The notes beneath the pieces were generated by a model. It was not told where the DNA came from. It made no database searches and saw only the letters and a list, made by a program, of their open reading frames with translations. Both the position numbers and the translations under genes were made by a program. Shown one piece after another: positions 18,257 to 26,190 of a DNA stretch of 64,000 bases; position 1 is the first letter of the stretch; every line of letters starts with the position of its first letter. Source of the DNA: Aurantibrevibacter sp041747755 (GTDB lineage Bacteria; Bacteroidota; Bacteroidia; Flavobacteriales; Flavobacteriaceae); assembly GCA_041747755.1 (NCBI GenBank), contig JBGTEN010000153.1, positions 28,240 through 92,239 of the forward strand, given 5' to 3'.

Positions 18257-19441
18257 TTAGAAAAGAAGTTTAAAAGCCTGTTTGGCAATTTCAAGCTCTT
18301 CATTGGTTGGTACCACCAGAATTTTTACATTAGAACTTACTGAGTTAATCTCTCTTAATTTTCCTAGTCTTTCGTTGTTCTTAGTTTCATCCAATAGTAT
18401 TCCCAAATAATCCATATCCCGACAAATCATGGCTCTGAGCAGACTTGAGTTCTCTCCTATTCCGGCTGTAAACACGAGCGCATCCAAACCGTTCATAGCA
18501 GCAATGTAAGCGCCTACATATTTTTTAACCCGGTATGCATTCATTTCTAGGGCTAAAATACATTCCCTATTTCCATTGGCAGCTTCTGCCTGAATATCTC
18601 TTAAATCTCCATATCCCGTAAGGCCCAACATACCGCTTTTTTTGATTAGGAGGGTATTGACGTCTTCCAAACGATATCCCAGAGTATTCACGAGATAAAA
18701 AATAATGGAATGGTCTATATCGCCACTTCGGGAGCCCATAATAAGTCCGTTTGATGGGGTAAATCCTAAACTATGGTCGGTGCTTTTACCATTAGAAACA
18801 GCTGTAATACTGCATCCGTTGCCTAAATGTACGGTAATAATCTTTGAAGTGTTCTTATTTAAATAAGCTATAGCCTGTTCCGAAACATATTTATGGCTGG
18901 TACCGTGAAAGCCATAAAGTTGAATACCATGCATATCATGAAATTCATTGGGGATCGCATATTTTCTGGCTTTTTCAGGAATGGTTTGATGAAATGCCGT
19001 GTCAAAAACAGCTACCTGATGTGCTGAGGAAAAAATTTCTTCTGCCAAAACAATTCCTTCTAAATTATGTGGATTGTGTAAAGGTGCTAATATAGAAAGC
19101 TCACGAATTTTATCCTTCATAGAAGGGTCAATCAAAGTAATATCAGAAAAGGCGTTACCACCATGAACCACGCGATGCCCTACCACTTCAATTTCCGATG
19201 CGTTTTTAATAATACCATGTATTGGGCTTAGAAGAAAATCAGCAATTATTTGCAGTCCAACTTTGTGGTCTGGGATTTCGAGCGTTTCTTGTATGTCTGT
19301 CGAATTGGTTTTATACTGAGCTATAGCGTCCTTTCCCCCAATACGTTCAATAATTCCTCTGCCTAGGACTTGTTCTGAAGGCATATCGATAACCAGGAAT
19401 TTTATAGAGGAACTGCCGGCATTGAGAATAAGTATGTTCAT
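18257..19441 (-). CDS. ackA: Acetate kinase
   Basis: AckA (394 aa) interconverts acetyl phosphate and ADP with acetate and ATP. Motifs are complete: LNAGSSSIKF at the N-terminus, VGHRVVHGG, HLGNGCSI for phosphate binding and FTAGIGENS near residue 325. It lies 16 bp after pta on the same strand, so both form the Pta-AckA overflow/fermentation pathway that makes ATP from acetyl-CoA. Confidence 0.97.
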   Translation of the reverse strand: MNILILNAGSSSIKFLVIDMPSEQVLGRGIIERIGGKDAIAQYKTNSTDIQETLEIPDHKVGLQIIADFLLSPIHGIIKNASEIEVVGHRVVHGGNAFSDITLIDPSMKDKIRELSILAPLHNPHNLEGIVLAEEIFSSAHQVAVFDTAFHQTIPEKARKYAIPNEFHDMHGIQLYGFHGTSHKYVSEQAIAYLNKNTSKIITVHLGNGCSITAVSNGKSTDHSLGFTPSNGLIMGSRSGDIDHSIIFYLVNTLGYRLEDVNTLLIKKSGMLGLTGYGDLRDIQAEAANGNRECILALEMNAYRVKKYVGAYIAAMNGLDALVFTAGIGENSSLLRAMICRDMDYLGILLDETKNNERLGKLREINSVSSNVKILVVPTNEELEIAKQAFKLLF

Positions 19442-19457
19442 AGTGTATTTGGTCTAC

Positions 19458-21551
19458 TTAAAATCCTTGAGCTTGTATAGCTGTAATAATGACTGTATTA
19501 AAAATATCACTCACAGTACAGCCTCTGCTTAGATCATTTACCGGCTTATTTAAACCTTGTAACATAGGTCCAATGGCCAACGCTCCTGTTTCTCTTTGTA
19601 CGGCTTTATAGGTATTATTTCCCGCATTTAAATCCGGAAAAATAAACACACTCGCTTTTCCGGCAACGGAAGAGTTAGGCAATTTACTTCTTCCGATTTT
19701 TTCATCTACAGCAGCATCATATTGAATAGGACCTTCAATTTTTAAGTCCGGGCGTAAATTTTTTACGATTTCGGTAGCACTTCTTACTTTATCCACATCA
19801 GCACCTTGTCCGGATGCCCCTGAGGAATAAGAAAGCATGGCAATTCTTGGTTCGATATCAAAAGCCAAACTGGTTTCTGCAGATGAGATGGCAATTTCGG
19901 CTAACTGTTCAGCAGTTGGATTTGGATTTATGGCACAATCTCCAAAAATGGTTACTCTATCCTCCAAGCACATAAAAAACACAGAAGAAACTACAGATAC
20001 GCCGGGTTTGGTTTTTATGAATTGTAAGGCAGGACGAATGGTATGCTGTGTGGTATGCACTGCCCCTGAAACCATACCGTCAGCATGACCTTTGTATACC
20101 ATCATAGTACCAAAATAGGAAACATCTTCCATAAGATCTCTAGCCATGGCCAGATTTACATCTTTGTGTTTGCGCAGTTCATAAAGGGTGTTGGCATAGG
20201 CTTCAAAATGGATGGATTCCCTAGGATTTATAATGGTTATCCCATCCAAATTAATGGCTATATCCAAGCGGGAAATAGTCTCTTCAATTTGCTTAACATC
20301 TCCAAGTAACGTAATTTCAACAGCATTAGAGTTTATTAATTCATGAGCTGCCAACAAAATTCGCTCGTCCGTTCCTTCCGGAAGTACAATATGTTTCTTA
20401 TTTAACTGGGCTCTTTTTAAAAGATTATACTGAAACATTCTTGGGGTGATTCCCTTTGATTGAAAGGTAATTAAACGTTCACCAAGGACCTCAATGGGAA
20501 CATATTTCCCAAAATCATGAATGGAAGTGGTTATCTTCTGTAAATTTTCAGCATACATCATAGGTTTTATAGCACCTATTTTATTGGTAATAGCAAAAGT
20601 CCCTTCCTCCACCGAGATTATTGGGACTACGTCAGACAGGCCTTCGATTAATTTAATAATAGATTCCTCTGGCAGTAATCCACCGGTGAGAATTACACCG
20701 GAAATCGTAGGGTAATTAGCCGAACTATTTGCCTGCAATGCCCCAAGAATTATATCTGCTCTATCCCCGGGGGTGATGACTAAACTATCTTCCTTTAAAT
20801 GATTCAAATAATTTCTCAACTGCATGGCGCCCACACTAAAAGCACCTGCCTGATTATTTATAAAAGAGGCACCAAACAATACTTTTCCATTTAATTCATT
20901 TACAATTTCTTTGATGGTGGGGTTGGCAAGAATCGGGTTTATAGGAATGGCATTAATTAAAATATCTTGAGGTAATTGTTCTTGTAGTCCCTTTATTACT
21001 ATGGCTATATTTTCTTCCTGAACCTTGTTGGCAATAACAGAAAGCACTTCTACCCCTTTATCCTTAAAAGAATCATATGCCATTTGCATGGTACCGACAA
21101 ACTCTTCCAGCGTTTTGCCTACACCACTACTTATTATAATAGCAGGAATACCAAGGTTTTTTGCAATGAGCACATTAATATCCCATTCTATGATGGCACC
21201 TTCACCGGAAAAGTTGCTCCCCTCTACTAAAACAAAGTCAAACCGTTCTTCAACGGACTTGAATTTGGAAATAATAGTGCTTATAATCTCCTCGTCCCTA
21301 TCCTGATTTTTTTTACTGATTACTTCACTTCTGGTGTAGGCATATGATTCTTCAAATGTCAACTTTAAATCAAAATGACGAATCATAGTATTGATATGGT
21401 TATCAATAGAACCGGCACTAAAATCATCTATGATTGGTCTGAAATAACCAACTTTGGCAGTTCTTCCCAACAACATGTTCATCAATCCCAATGAAACAAT
21501 TGACTTTCCGCTGTTTGGGCCTGTTGTGGCAATATAAACGGCTTTACTCAT
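19458..21551 (-). CDS. pta: Phosphate acetyltransferase
   Basis: A long two-domain Pta (697 aa). The N-terminal P-loop domain (ATTGPNSGKSIVSLGL) plus DRTGG-like region is regulatory; the C-terminal half (from about residue 375) is the catalytic PTA_PTB domain with SYSSGASGQGADVDKV and PIQYDAAVDEKIG. It converts acetyl-CoA and phosphate to acetyl phosphate. It precedes ackA by 16 bp and follows the PPOX gene by 141 bp on the same strand. I see no FNR-type palindrome directly in front of it. Confidence 0.96.
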   Translation of the reverse strand: MSKAVYIATTGPNSGKSIVSLGLMNMLLGRTAKVGYFRPIIDDFSAGSIDNHINTMIRHFDLKLTFEESYAYTRSEVISKKNQDRDEEIISTIISKFKSVEERFDFVLVEGSNFSGEGAIIEWDINVLIAKNLGIPAIIISSGVGKTLEEFVGTMQMAYDSFKDKGVEVLSVIANKVQEENIAIVIKGLQEQLPQDILINAIPINPILANPTIKEIVNELNGKVLFGASFINNQAGAFSVGAMQLRNYLNHLKEDSLVITPGDRADIILGALQANSSANYPTISGVILTGGLLPEESIIKLIEGLSDVVPIISVEEGTFAITNKIGAIKPMMYAENLQKITTSIHDFGKYVPIEVLGERLITFQSKGITPRMFQYNLLKRAQLNKKHIVLPEGTDERILLAAHELINSNAVEITLLGDVKQIEETISRLDIAINLDGITIINPRESIHFEAYANTLYELRKHKDVNLAMARDLMEDVSYFGTMMVYKGHADGMVSGAVHTTQHTIRPALQFIKTKPGVSVVSSVFFMCLEDRVTIFGDCAINPNPTAEQLAEIAISSAETSLAFDIEPRIAMLSYSSGASGQGADVDKVRSATEIVKNLRPDLKIEGPIQYDAAVDEKIGRSKLPNSSVAGKASVFIFPDLNAGNNTYKAVQRETGALAIGPMLQGLNKPVNDLSRGCTVSDIFNTVIITAIQAQGF

Positions 21552-21692
21552 AAACTAATCTTATAGAAAACAAATTTAAAGGATTCTTTTTCCTTATGGA
21601 ATAGAAGATTCGGTAGATTATGTGCTCTACTTATCTAAAAAAGGATTTAAATAGTTGTAAACGGTATTCTGTACGAGTTGTGGTGTCCGAAT

Positions 21693-22154
21693 TTATTTAT
21701 CGGAGGCTCTAAACTTTCCGGTAATCTCTTGTATTTGTATTTTATAAACAATAGGAATATTTTCCAAATGTGACGTGCTTGAAAAATCGCTTATAAATTT
21801 AGTGTGCTTTTTTTCCTTTTTAAGGATAATGCTCTTAACCCCTTCGGTAAACTTATGTAGTAAATATTTGGCATCTGTTCCTTTGAGCTCTTCAAACTGA
21901 CCATGAACTAAAATAGATTGCCAATTGTTTACAGAAATAATTTCGTCAACTGCAAGAGAAACGTTGTTGTTTTTTCGCATAGCATTTATCTTATGACCTT
22001 CGTCGGAATAGCTTATAATACTATTACTTTCTTGGTCATAGAAATAAGTTATAGGCACTATATACGGACCTCCATTTGCAATAAAAGCCAGATGTCCTAT
22101 ATAATTGTCCTTTAGTAGTTCTATTCCTTCCTTAGTGGCTAGGTTGTTTATCAT
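21693..22154 (-). CDS. Pyridoxamine 5'-phosphate oxidase-fold flavoprotein
   Basis: A 153-residue split-barrel (PPOX/NimA-like) protein. YIGHLAFIANGGPYIVPITYFYD is the typical first strand pair that binds FMN or F420-like cofactors, and INAMRKNNNVSLAVDE forms the next strands. Such small members reduce nitro or quinone compounds, or bind heme; the substrate is unknown here. It leads the PPOX-pta-ackA series and has an FNR-type palindrome 118 bp upstream, so it is likely made under low oxygen. Confidence 0.8.
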   Translation of the reverse strand: MINNLATKEGIELLKDNYIGHLAFIANGGPYIVPITYFYDQESNSIISYSDEGHKINAMRKNNNVSLAVDEIISVNNWQSILVHGQFEELKGTDAKYLLHKFTEGVKSIILKKEKKHTKFISDFSSTSHLENIPIVYKIQIQEITGKFRASDK

Positions 22155-22240
22155 GTTCCCTATGGGTTATAAATTATGATACTAATAGTACAAATAAACT
22201 ACAAATAGCAAGATAATTTCTTGCGTCTTTAAATAAGTCA

Positions 22241-22248
22241 TAAAGGTA
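22241..22248 (-). promoter_or_regulatory. -7 element of the PPOX promoter
   Basis: The minus-strand sequence TACCTTTA fits TAnnTTT with a final A. It is exactly 23 bp from the FNR-type palindrome at 22272-22283. Confidence 0.5.
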
Positions 22249-22271
22249 AGTCTTAAAAACGTCCATTTATA

Positions 22272-22283
22272 TGATGAAAATCA
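22272..22283. promoter_or_regulatory. FNR/Crp-type palindrome upstream of the PPOX gene
   Basis: TGAT-GAAA-ATCA matches the TGATnnnnATCA core; with flanks the inverted repeat is ATATGAT-N4-ATCATAT (22269-22286), 7-bp arms. Its position relative to the -7 element equals that at the P-type ATPase, which argues for a shared activator. Confidence 0.6.
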
Positions 22284-22439
22284 TATGAAAGAAAATGGGT
22301 ATTAGGAGTACAGATGGGAATCCAATAAAAAAATGGCAATGACTCCTGAAGACGACCGAAAAGGCACTAAAACCAAGGCAATAGCTATATAAGCACCTTT
22401 CGGTCCGGAAATCATCGCCATTAGCAAAAGAAGGTTGCG

Positions 22440-22673
22440 TTACGCTAGCCCGGATGAACTGTTCAAGGTTTCATTCCAGCTAGGTTTGGGTTTTAATGTG
22501 CTAAAATAAGATGATTGAGAAGGCTTAAATACGTTATAAGAAACGTTGATATACCTTAATTTTCTTCTTAAAAGTTGTGAGGCCGCTATAGGAATGGTTA
22601 CCACTTCTTTTGTGCTCATAGTAGGAACCAATTTTTTTATGGAATGTTTCTGGGATTTTACCATTGTTTTCAT
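22440..22673 (-). CDS. Small basic hypothetical protein
   Basis: A 77-residue ORF, rich in Lys/Arg and Ser, without signal peptide or membrane helix and with no family I recognise. The ATG follows an A-rich AATCAAC leader of flavobacterial type. Upstream (22803-22816) is a degenerate FNR-like site (AGGAT-N4-ATCAA). It points in the same direction as the PPOX gene. It could be a chance ORF; codon use and size do not settle it. Confidence 0.35.
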   Translation of the reverse strand: MKTMVKSQKHSIKKLVPTMSTKEVVTIPIAASQLLRRKLRYINVSYNVFKPSQSSYFSTLKPKPSWNETLNSSSGLA

Positions 22674-22998
22674 ATGTTGATTTTTATTTAATTCGACTCT
22701 GATTAGGAATTGTTTTTGTAATTAACTGCCCCAAGCATTTAAACTTGTTAAAACCCATTTTATGGGTCAGTTTTGGTTAAAATAATTATTTCTAAAGTAC
22801 TAAGGATTAATATCAAAGCCTATGCTAATTATATAAAAACCAACTAATTAAATTATCAATACATCTTGTCTAAAAAACATTATTTATCAAAATGATAAAT
22901 AAAAAATAGCCTGTTCACATCCCTTCTAAACACTATGTGGTTTAGTAAGAACACGTTAGTTCGTAAAAAAGGGGATTTTTATTAAAAAAGACGGTGCA
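22674..22998. other. AT-rich intergenic region between the small ORF and pheS
   Basis: No ORF of note. It contains the degenerate FNR-like site at 22803-22816 and a perfect palindrome with 10-bp arms TTATTTATCA-AAA-TGATAAATAA at 22880-22902. The rest is very AT-rich without visible structure. Confidence 0.5.
22880..22902. repeat. Perfect 10-bp inverted repeat
   Basis: TTATTTATCA and TGATAAATAA are separated by AAA. On the minus strand it is followed by TGTTTTTT, so it could be a weak second terminator behind pheS; equally it could be an operator. Confidence 0.5.
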
Positions 22999-23023
22999 AA
23001 AAAGCAAATCTCATGGAGATTTG
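22999..23023 (-). terminator. Terminator of pheS
   Basis: CAAATCTC (23005-23012) pairs with GAGATTTG (23016-23023) over a 3-nt loop; in the minus-strand RNA the stem is followed by CTTTTTT. It starts 30 bp after the pheS stop. Confidence 0.8.
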
Positions 23024-23052
23024 TCCTTAACCAAAATTTTTGATTCAATTAC

Positions 23053-24072
23053 TTAAAGGGTGTTTTTAAATTGTTCTAAAAAGCGAACATCATTTTCACT
23101 CAACAAACGTATATCAGAGATTTGATAGAGTAACAGTGCAATTCTATCTATCCCCATTCCAAATGCAAAGCCGGAATATTCATGTGGGTCTATGCCACAA
23201 TTAGAAAGCACGTTGGGGTCTACCATTCCGCAACCCATAATTTCGAGCCACCCAGTACCTTTAGTCATTTTATAATCCGTCTCTGTTTCAAGGCCCCAAT
23301 AAACATCTACTTCAGCACTGGGTTCGGTAAACGGAAAATAGGAGGGACGAAGTCTTATTTTGGATTTACCAAAAAGTTCTGTGGTAAAGAATTGAAGCGT
23401 TTGTTTTAAGTCTGCAAAGGAAACATCTTTATCAATATACAATCCTTCAACCTGATGAAAGAAACAATGAGAACGGGCTGAAATGGCTTCATTTCTATAA
23501 ACCCTTCCAGGAGAAATAGTACGTATAGGTGGTGTGTTATTTTCCATATACCGTACTTGGACAGAAGATGTATGTGTACGAATTAAGATATCCGGGTTGG
23601 TTTGGATAAAAAAAGTGTCCTGCATATCTCTGGCAGGATGATATTCAGGGAGGTTTAGGGCAGTAAAATTATGCCAATCATCTTCAATTTCAGGACCTTC
23701 TGAAACATTGAAGCCAATGCTTGAGAAGATATCAATAATTTGATTCTTTACAATGGTTATAGGGTGTCTGGATCCCAAAGCAATGGGATCTCCAGGTCTT
23801 GTAAGATCACCATAAATACCTTTTTCAATAGTTTTATTTTCTAAAGTGCCTTTTAAGAGATTTATTTTATCGTTGGCACTTATTTTTAGCTGATTAATGA
23901 CTTGTCCAAATTCTTTTTTCTGGTCGGCTGGAACGTTTTTAAATTCAGAAAAGAAGAGGTTTAAAAATCCCTTTTTGCCTAAATATTTAATACGGAAGGC
24001 TTCTATAGCCTCGGGAGAATCAGTATTGAAATTTTCAACTTCAGTAATATGTTTTCGTATCTCTTCGATCAT
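23053..24072 (-). CDS. pheS: Phenylalanine-tRNA ligase alpha subunit
   Basis: The catalytic alpha subunit (339 aa) that charges tRNA-Phe together with PheT, which is not in this window. The N-terminal coiled coil (about 1-85) precedes the class II core: motif 2 (VYRNEAISARSHCFFHQVEG) and motif 3 (GFAFGMGIDRIALLLY). I use ATG 24072 (MIEEIRKHI), the usual start and length; the frame is open 7 codons more. A terminator follows. In many Bacteroidota pheS is unlinked from pheT, as here. Confidence 0.95.
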   Translation of the reverse strand: MIEEIRKHITEVENFNTDSPEAIEAFRIKYLGKKGFLNLFFSEFKNVPADQKKEFGQVINQLKISANDKINLLKGTLENKTIEKGIYGDLTRPGDPIALGSRHPITIVKNQIIDIFSSIGFNVSEGPEIEDDWHNFTALNLPEYHPARDMQDTFFIQTNPDILIRTHTSSVQVRYMENNTPPIRTISPGRVYRNEAISARSHCFFHQVEGLYIDKDVSFADLKQTLQFFTTELFGKSKIRLRPSYFPFTEPSAEVDVYWGLETETDYKMTKGTGWLEIMGCGMVDPNVLSNCGIDPHEYSGFAFGMGIDRIALLLYQISDIRLLSENDVRFLEQFKNTL

Positions 24073-24142
24073 AATGGTAAACTGAAAGGTCAAATTTAAA
24101 ACTTTCTGTTTAGTTACCTGTTTTTATATCGAATTAAATACC

Positions 24143-24213
24143 TATACCAATTAAACTAAATCCCTCAGTGGCCAAATTTTCATTTCTTAAAAGCAGAGAG
24201 ATAGTTTGGTATA
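24143..24213. repeat. Imperfect 71-bp inverted repeat, MITE-like
   Basis: The ends are perfect 8-bp inverted repeats (TATACCAA at 24143-24150, TTGGTATA at 24206-24213), and the similarity continues inward with gaps (ACTA...CTC). The same TATACCAATTA string recurs at 8927-8937. No clear target-site duplication. Confidence 0.35.
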
Positions 24214-24322
24214 AAATAAAATTATGAGTAGCACTATAAATACCTTGCTATGAAGTTTGCTAGGATATTGGTATTGGGTGGTGTGTTAAGAAAGATACTG
24301 AATAGTCCATAGTAAGTTAAAT

Positions 24323-25087
24323 TTACGATTCTGAAGTTACTGTATTCCAACGGGAAATAGTGGATCTTTTTGTTCTTAAGAATCGGGTAACTTTTATTTT
24401 TGAATAATCATATAAAATAATGATAACGATAACTAGACAGGCAACAATAAACACCATAAACTGAATATTTAGATAAAGAACACCTGCAAACACACCTCCT
24501 AAAAGATAAGCTCCGGCAATAGTAACTAAAAGTTGAGCTCTTCCCGCCAACTGTTCGTTTTGACGAAAGCTTTTTTTGGTGAACATAGCCAAAAGAATCC
24601 CAAGATCTGTGGTTAAACCGGTTAAGTGCGTAGTTTTAACCGCAAAGTTGGATATACTTGCCGTTAATCCATTCTGTATTCCCATAGCAAATAATAAGAC
24701 GGCAACCATAAGCTCGGTTTCTGTTAATGTCTCTTTGTAGAAGAATTGACCATAAAAGCCTATAAAGAGTAAGCATCCAATTTCTATAAGTAAGGGTATT
24801 GCATGAGAAAGATGTCTTCTTTTTTTGCTGGAATGAATGACCACGAGGTTAGATACGAAATTACCAATGAAGAAGCAAAAAATCCATGCAAAAACAACTG
24901 CTGCTTGGTACCAGTTTCTTTTGGCAATTTCCTCTGCTAAGATGGCAAAATGCCCGGTTACATTAGAGGTAAAGGCAAAAAATATGATAACGGAGGCAAC
25001 GTTTACCATGCCGGCAGAAAACGCCGTTAAGGCGCCTAACTTTTTGTTGTCTTCCAGGGTTCTACTATTATTAAATTTTCTTAACAT
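24323..25087 (-). CDS. YoaK/DUF1275 family membrane protein
   Basis: A 254-residue integral membrane protein with about six hydrophobic helices. The family hallmarks are GMVNVASVIIFFAFTSNVTGHFA near the N-terminus and GIQNGLTASISNFAVKTTHLTGLTTDLG in the middle. Role unknown; often found near stress genes. It follows the lipocalin-like gene by 3 bp, so it is the last gene of a three-gene unit beginning with the Usp-like gene. Confidence 0.85.
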   Translation of the reverse strand: MLRKFNNSRTLEDNKKLGALTAFSAGMVNVASVIIFFAFTSNVTGHFAILAEEIAKRNWYQAAVVFAWIFCFFIGNFVSNLVVIHSSKKRRHLSHAIPLLIEIGCLLFIGFYGQFFYKETLTETELMVAVLLFAMGIQNGLTASISNFAVKTTHLTGLTTDLGILLAMFTKKSFRQNEQLAGRAQLLVTIAGAYLLGGVFAGVLYLNIQFMVFIVACLVIVIIILYDYSKIKVTRFLRTKRSTISRWNTVTSES

Positions 25088-25090
25088 AAA

Positions 25091-25579
25091 CTAGCTGTTA
25101 ACTCTTTTAAAAACCATTTTTACAATACCTTTTGCTTTGATATCAGAATTGAAGTAAAGAACCATTTCATCATCATTTACTTTTTGCAAATTGTAATATT
25201 CCGTTTTGTCATCCGGATGTTTTAATTTTAAAACATGACCTCTTCCCTTCAAATTCCATTCAAGTGGAGTGGTAATCTGGTCTTTTTTATCTAACCTTAA
25301 TTTCCCATTGGGTAAGAACTCCCATGTTTCTGCCTCATGTATTATAAGGCTTTGTATAATTTCCCTTTTAATGCTTTCTGATATGCTTTTGGAAGTCAAA
25401 GATCCATTTTCATTGTCTTTTTCAACTTTTTCATACTCCCAAGCCACTTCTTTCCAAGAGCCCAGAATGTTCTGCTCGGGGCTGGTGCTATTTAACATCA
25501 TAGCACCAAAAAGGAGTATTGGCACAGTGAATAAAGCAATATATAGGACGCTTGGACCTAAACCCGAGATCTTTTTCAT
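25091..25579 (-). CDS. Membrane-anchored lipocalin-like hypothetical protein
   Basis: A 162-residue protein with one N-terminal membrane helix (VLYIALFTVPILLFGAMML) and then a periplasmic or surface domain. ILGSWKEVAWEYEK, WEFLPNGKLRLDKK, TPLEWNLKGRGHVLKLKHPDD and EMVLYFNSDI look like the strands of a small lipocalin-like barrel found in many Bacteroidota proteins. No ligand can be assigned. It is 20 bp after the Usp-like gene and 3 bp before the DUF1275 gene. Confidence 0.6.
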   Translation of the reverse strand: MKKISGLGPSVLYIALFTVPILLFGAMMLNSTSPEQNILGSWKEVAWEYEKVEKDNENGSLTSKSISESIKREIIQSLIIHEAETWEFLPNGKLRLDKKDQITTPLEWNLKGRGHVLKLKHPDDKTEYYNLQKVNDDEMVLYFNSDIKAKGIVKMVFKRVNS

Positions 25580-25599
25580 ACTTCTAATTTTAAAGGTTA

Positions 25600-26076
25600 T
25601 TAGGCAAATATATTAGCCAGAGAGTCACCCATGTAAATGCCGTGGGTTTCCTCTAACTGCACTTCGTATACTGTTGGAATTGTTTTTTTAATGAAAGGAA
25701 TAATGTCTAAACTTCTTGCAGAGGTTTTCTTTAATTTGTAATTTACAGGAATGTAAGCTTCAGTAATGTTGTTCGCTTCAGCATAATTTTGAAAAGCATT
25801 TTTAGTAAAGCCTATAAACACATCAGATACTAAGCTATTAATATTGGAATCAAACTTGTTTTTTATGATATCTCTTGCCTCACAGAACTCTTTGTTCTCT
25901 AAGGTTGAAATAAAATGATGCTTATTAAAAAATAAGAGATCCGAAATAGAATTGGAAAGGGTTACTCCATGAACCAAAACTATGTCTAGCTTTTCATTAG
26001 GATGGTTCTCTAGTGTATTCTTTAAAATGGTCAAAGAATCAACTGTAAAATCTGTGGGAACAAGAATTTTTTTCAT
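25600..26076 (-). CDS. Universal stress protein-like protein
   Basis: A 158-residue single-domain protein starting with KKILVPTDFTVDSLTILKNTL, the first strand and helix of the UspA fold. The glycine-rich ATP-binding loop expected near the C-terminus (GxxGxxxxxxxxxGS/T) is missing; the region reads YKLKKTSARSLDIIPFIKKT, so it is probably of the non-ATP-binding type. First gene of the Usp/lipocalin/DUF1275 unit and downstream of a two-component system. Confidence 0.65.
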   Translation of the reverse strand: MKKILVPTDFTVDSLTILKNTLENHPNEKLDIVLVHGVTLSNSISDLLFFNKHHFISTLENKEFCEARDIIKNKFDSNINSLVSDVFIGFTKNAFQNYAEANNITEAYIPVNYKLKKTSARSLDIIPFIKKTIPTVYEVQLEETHGIYMGDSLANIFA

Positions 26077-26190
26077 AATGTTTTGATTTTTTTACATTAC
26101 AAAACTACTATGAGGGTATTAAAATGGGCTAAGGATGAAATTAGAAATTGATTAGAATGACCAAGTTACTATTAGAAACAGATTAGAATT

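Noticed and set aside
22302..22421. 39-residue hydrophobic ORF on the minus strand just before the FNR-type site of the PPOX gene
   Set aside because: Too short and without ribosome site or relatives; it would also place the PPOX promoter directly at its end. Treated as chance.
26148..26161. FNR-like sequence TTGAT-N4-ATGAC upstream of the Usp-like gene
   Set aside because: The second half has two mismatches and no -7 element lies at the shared spacing.
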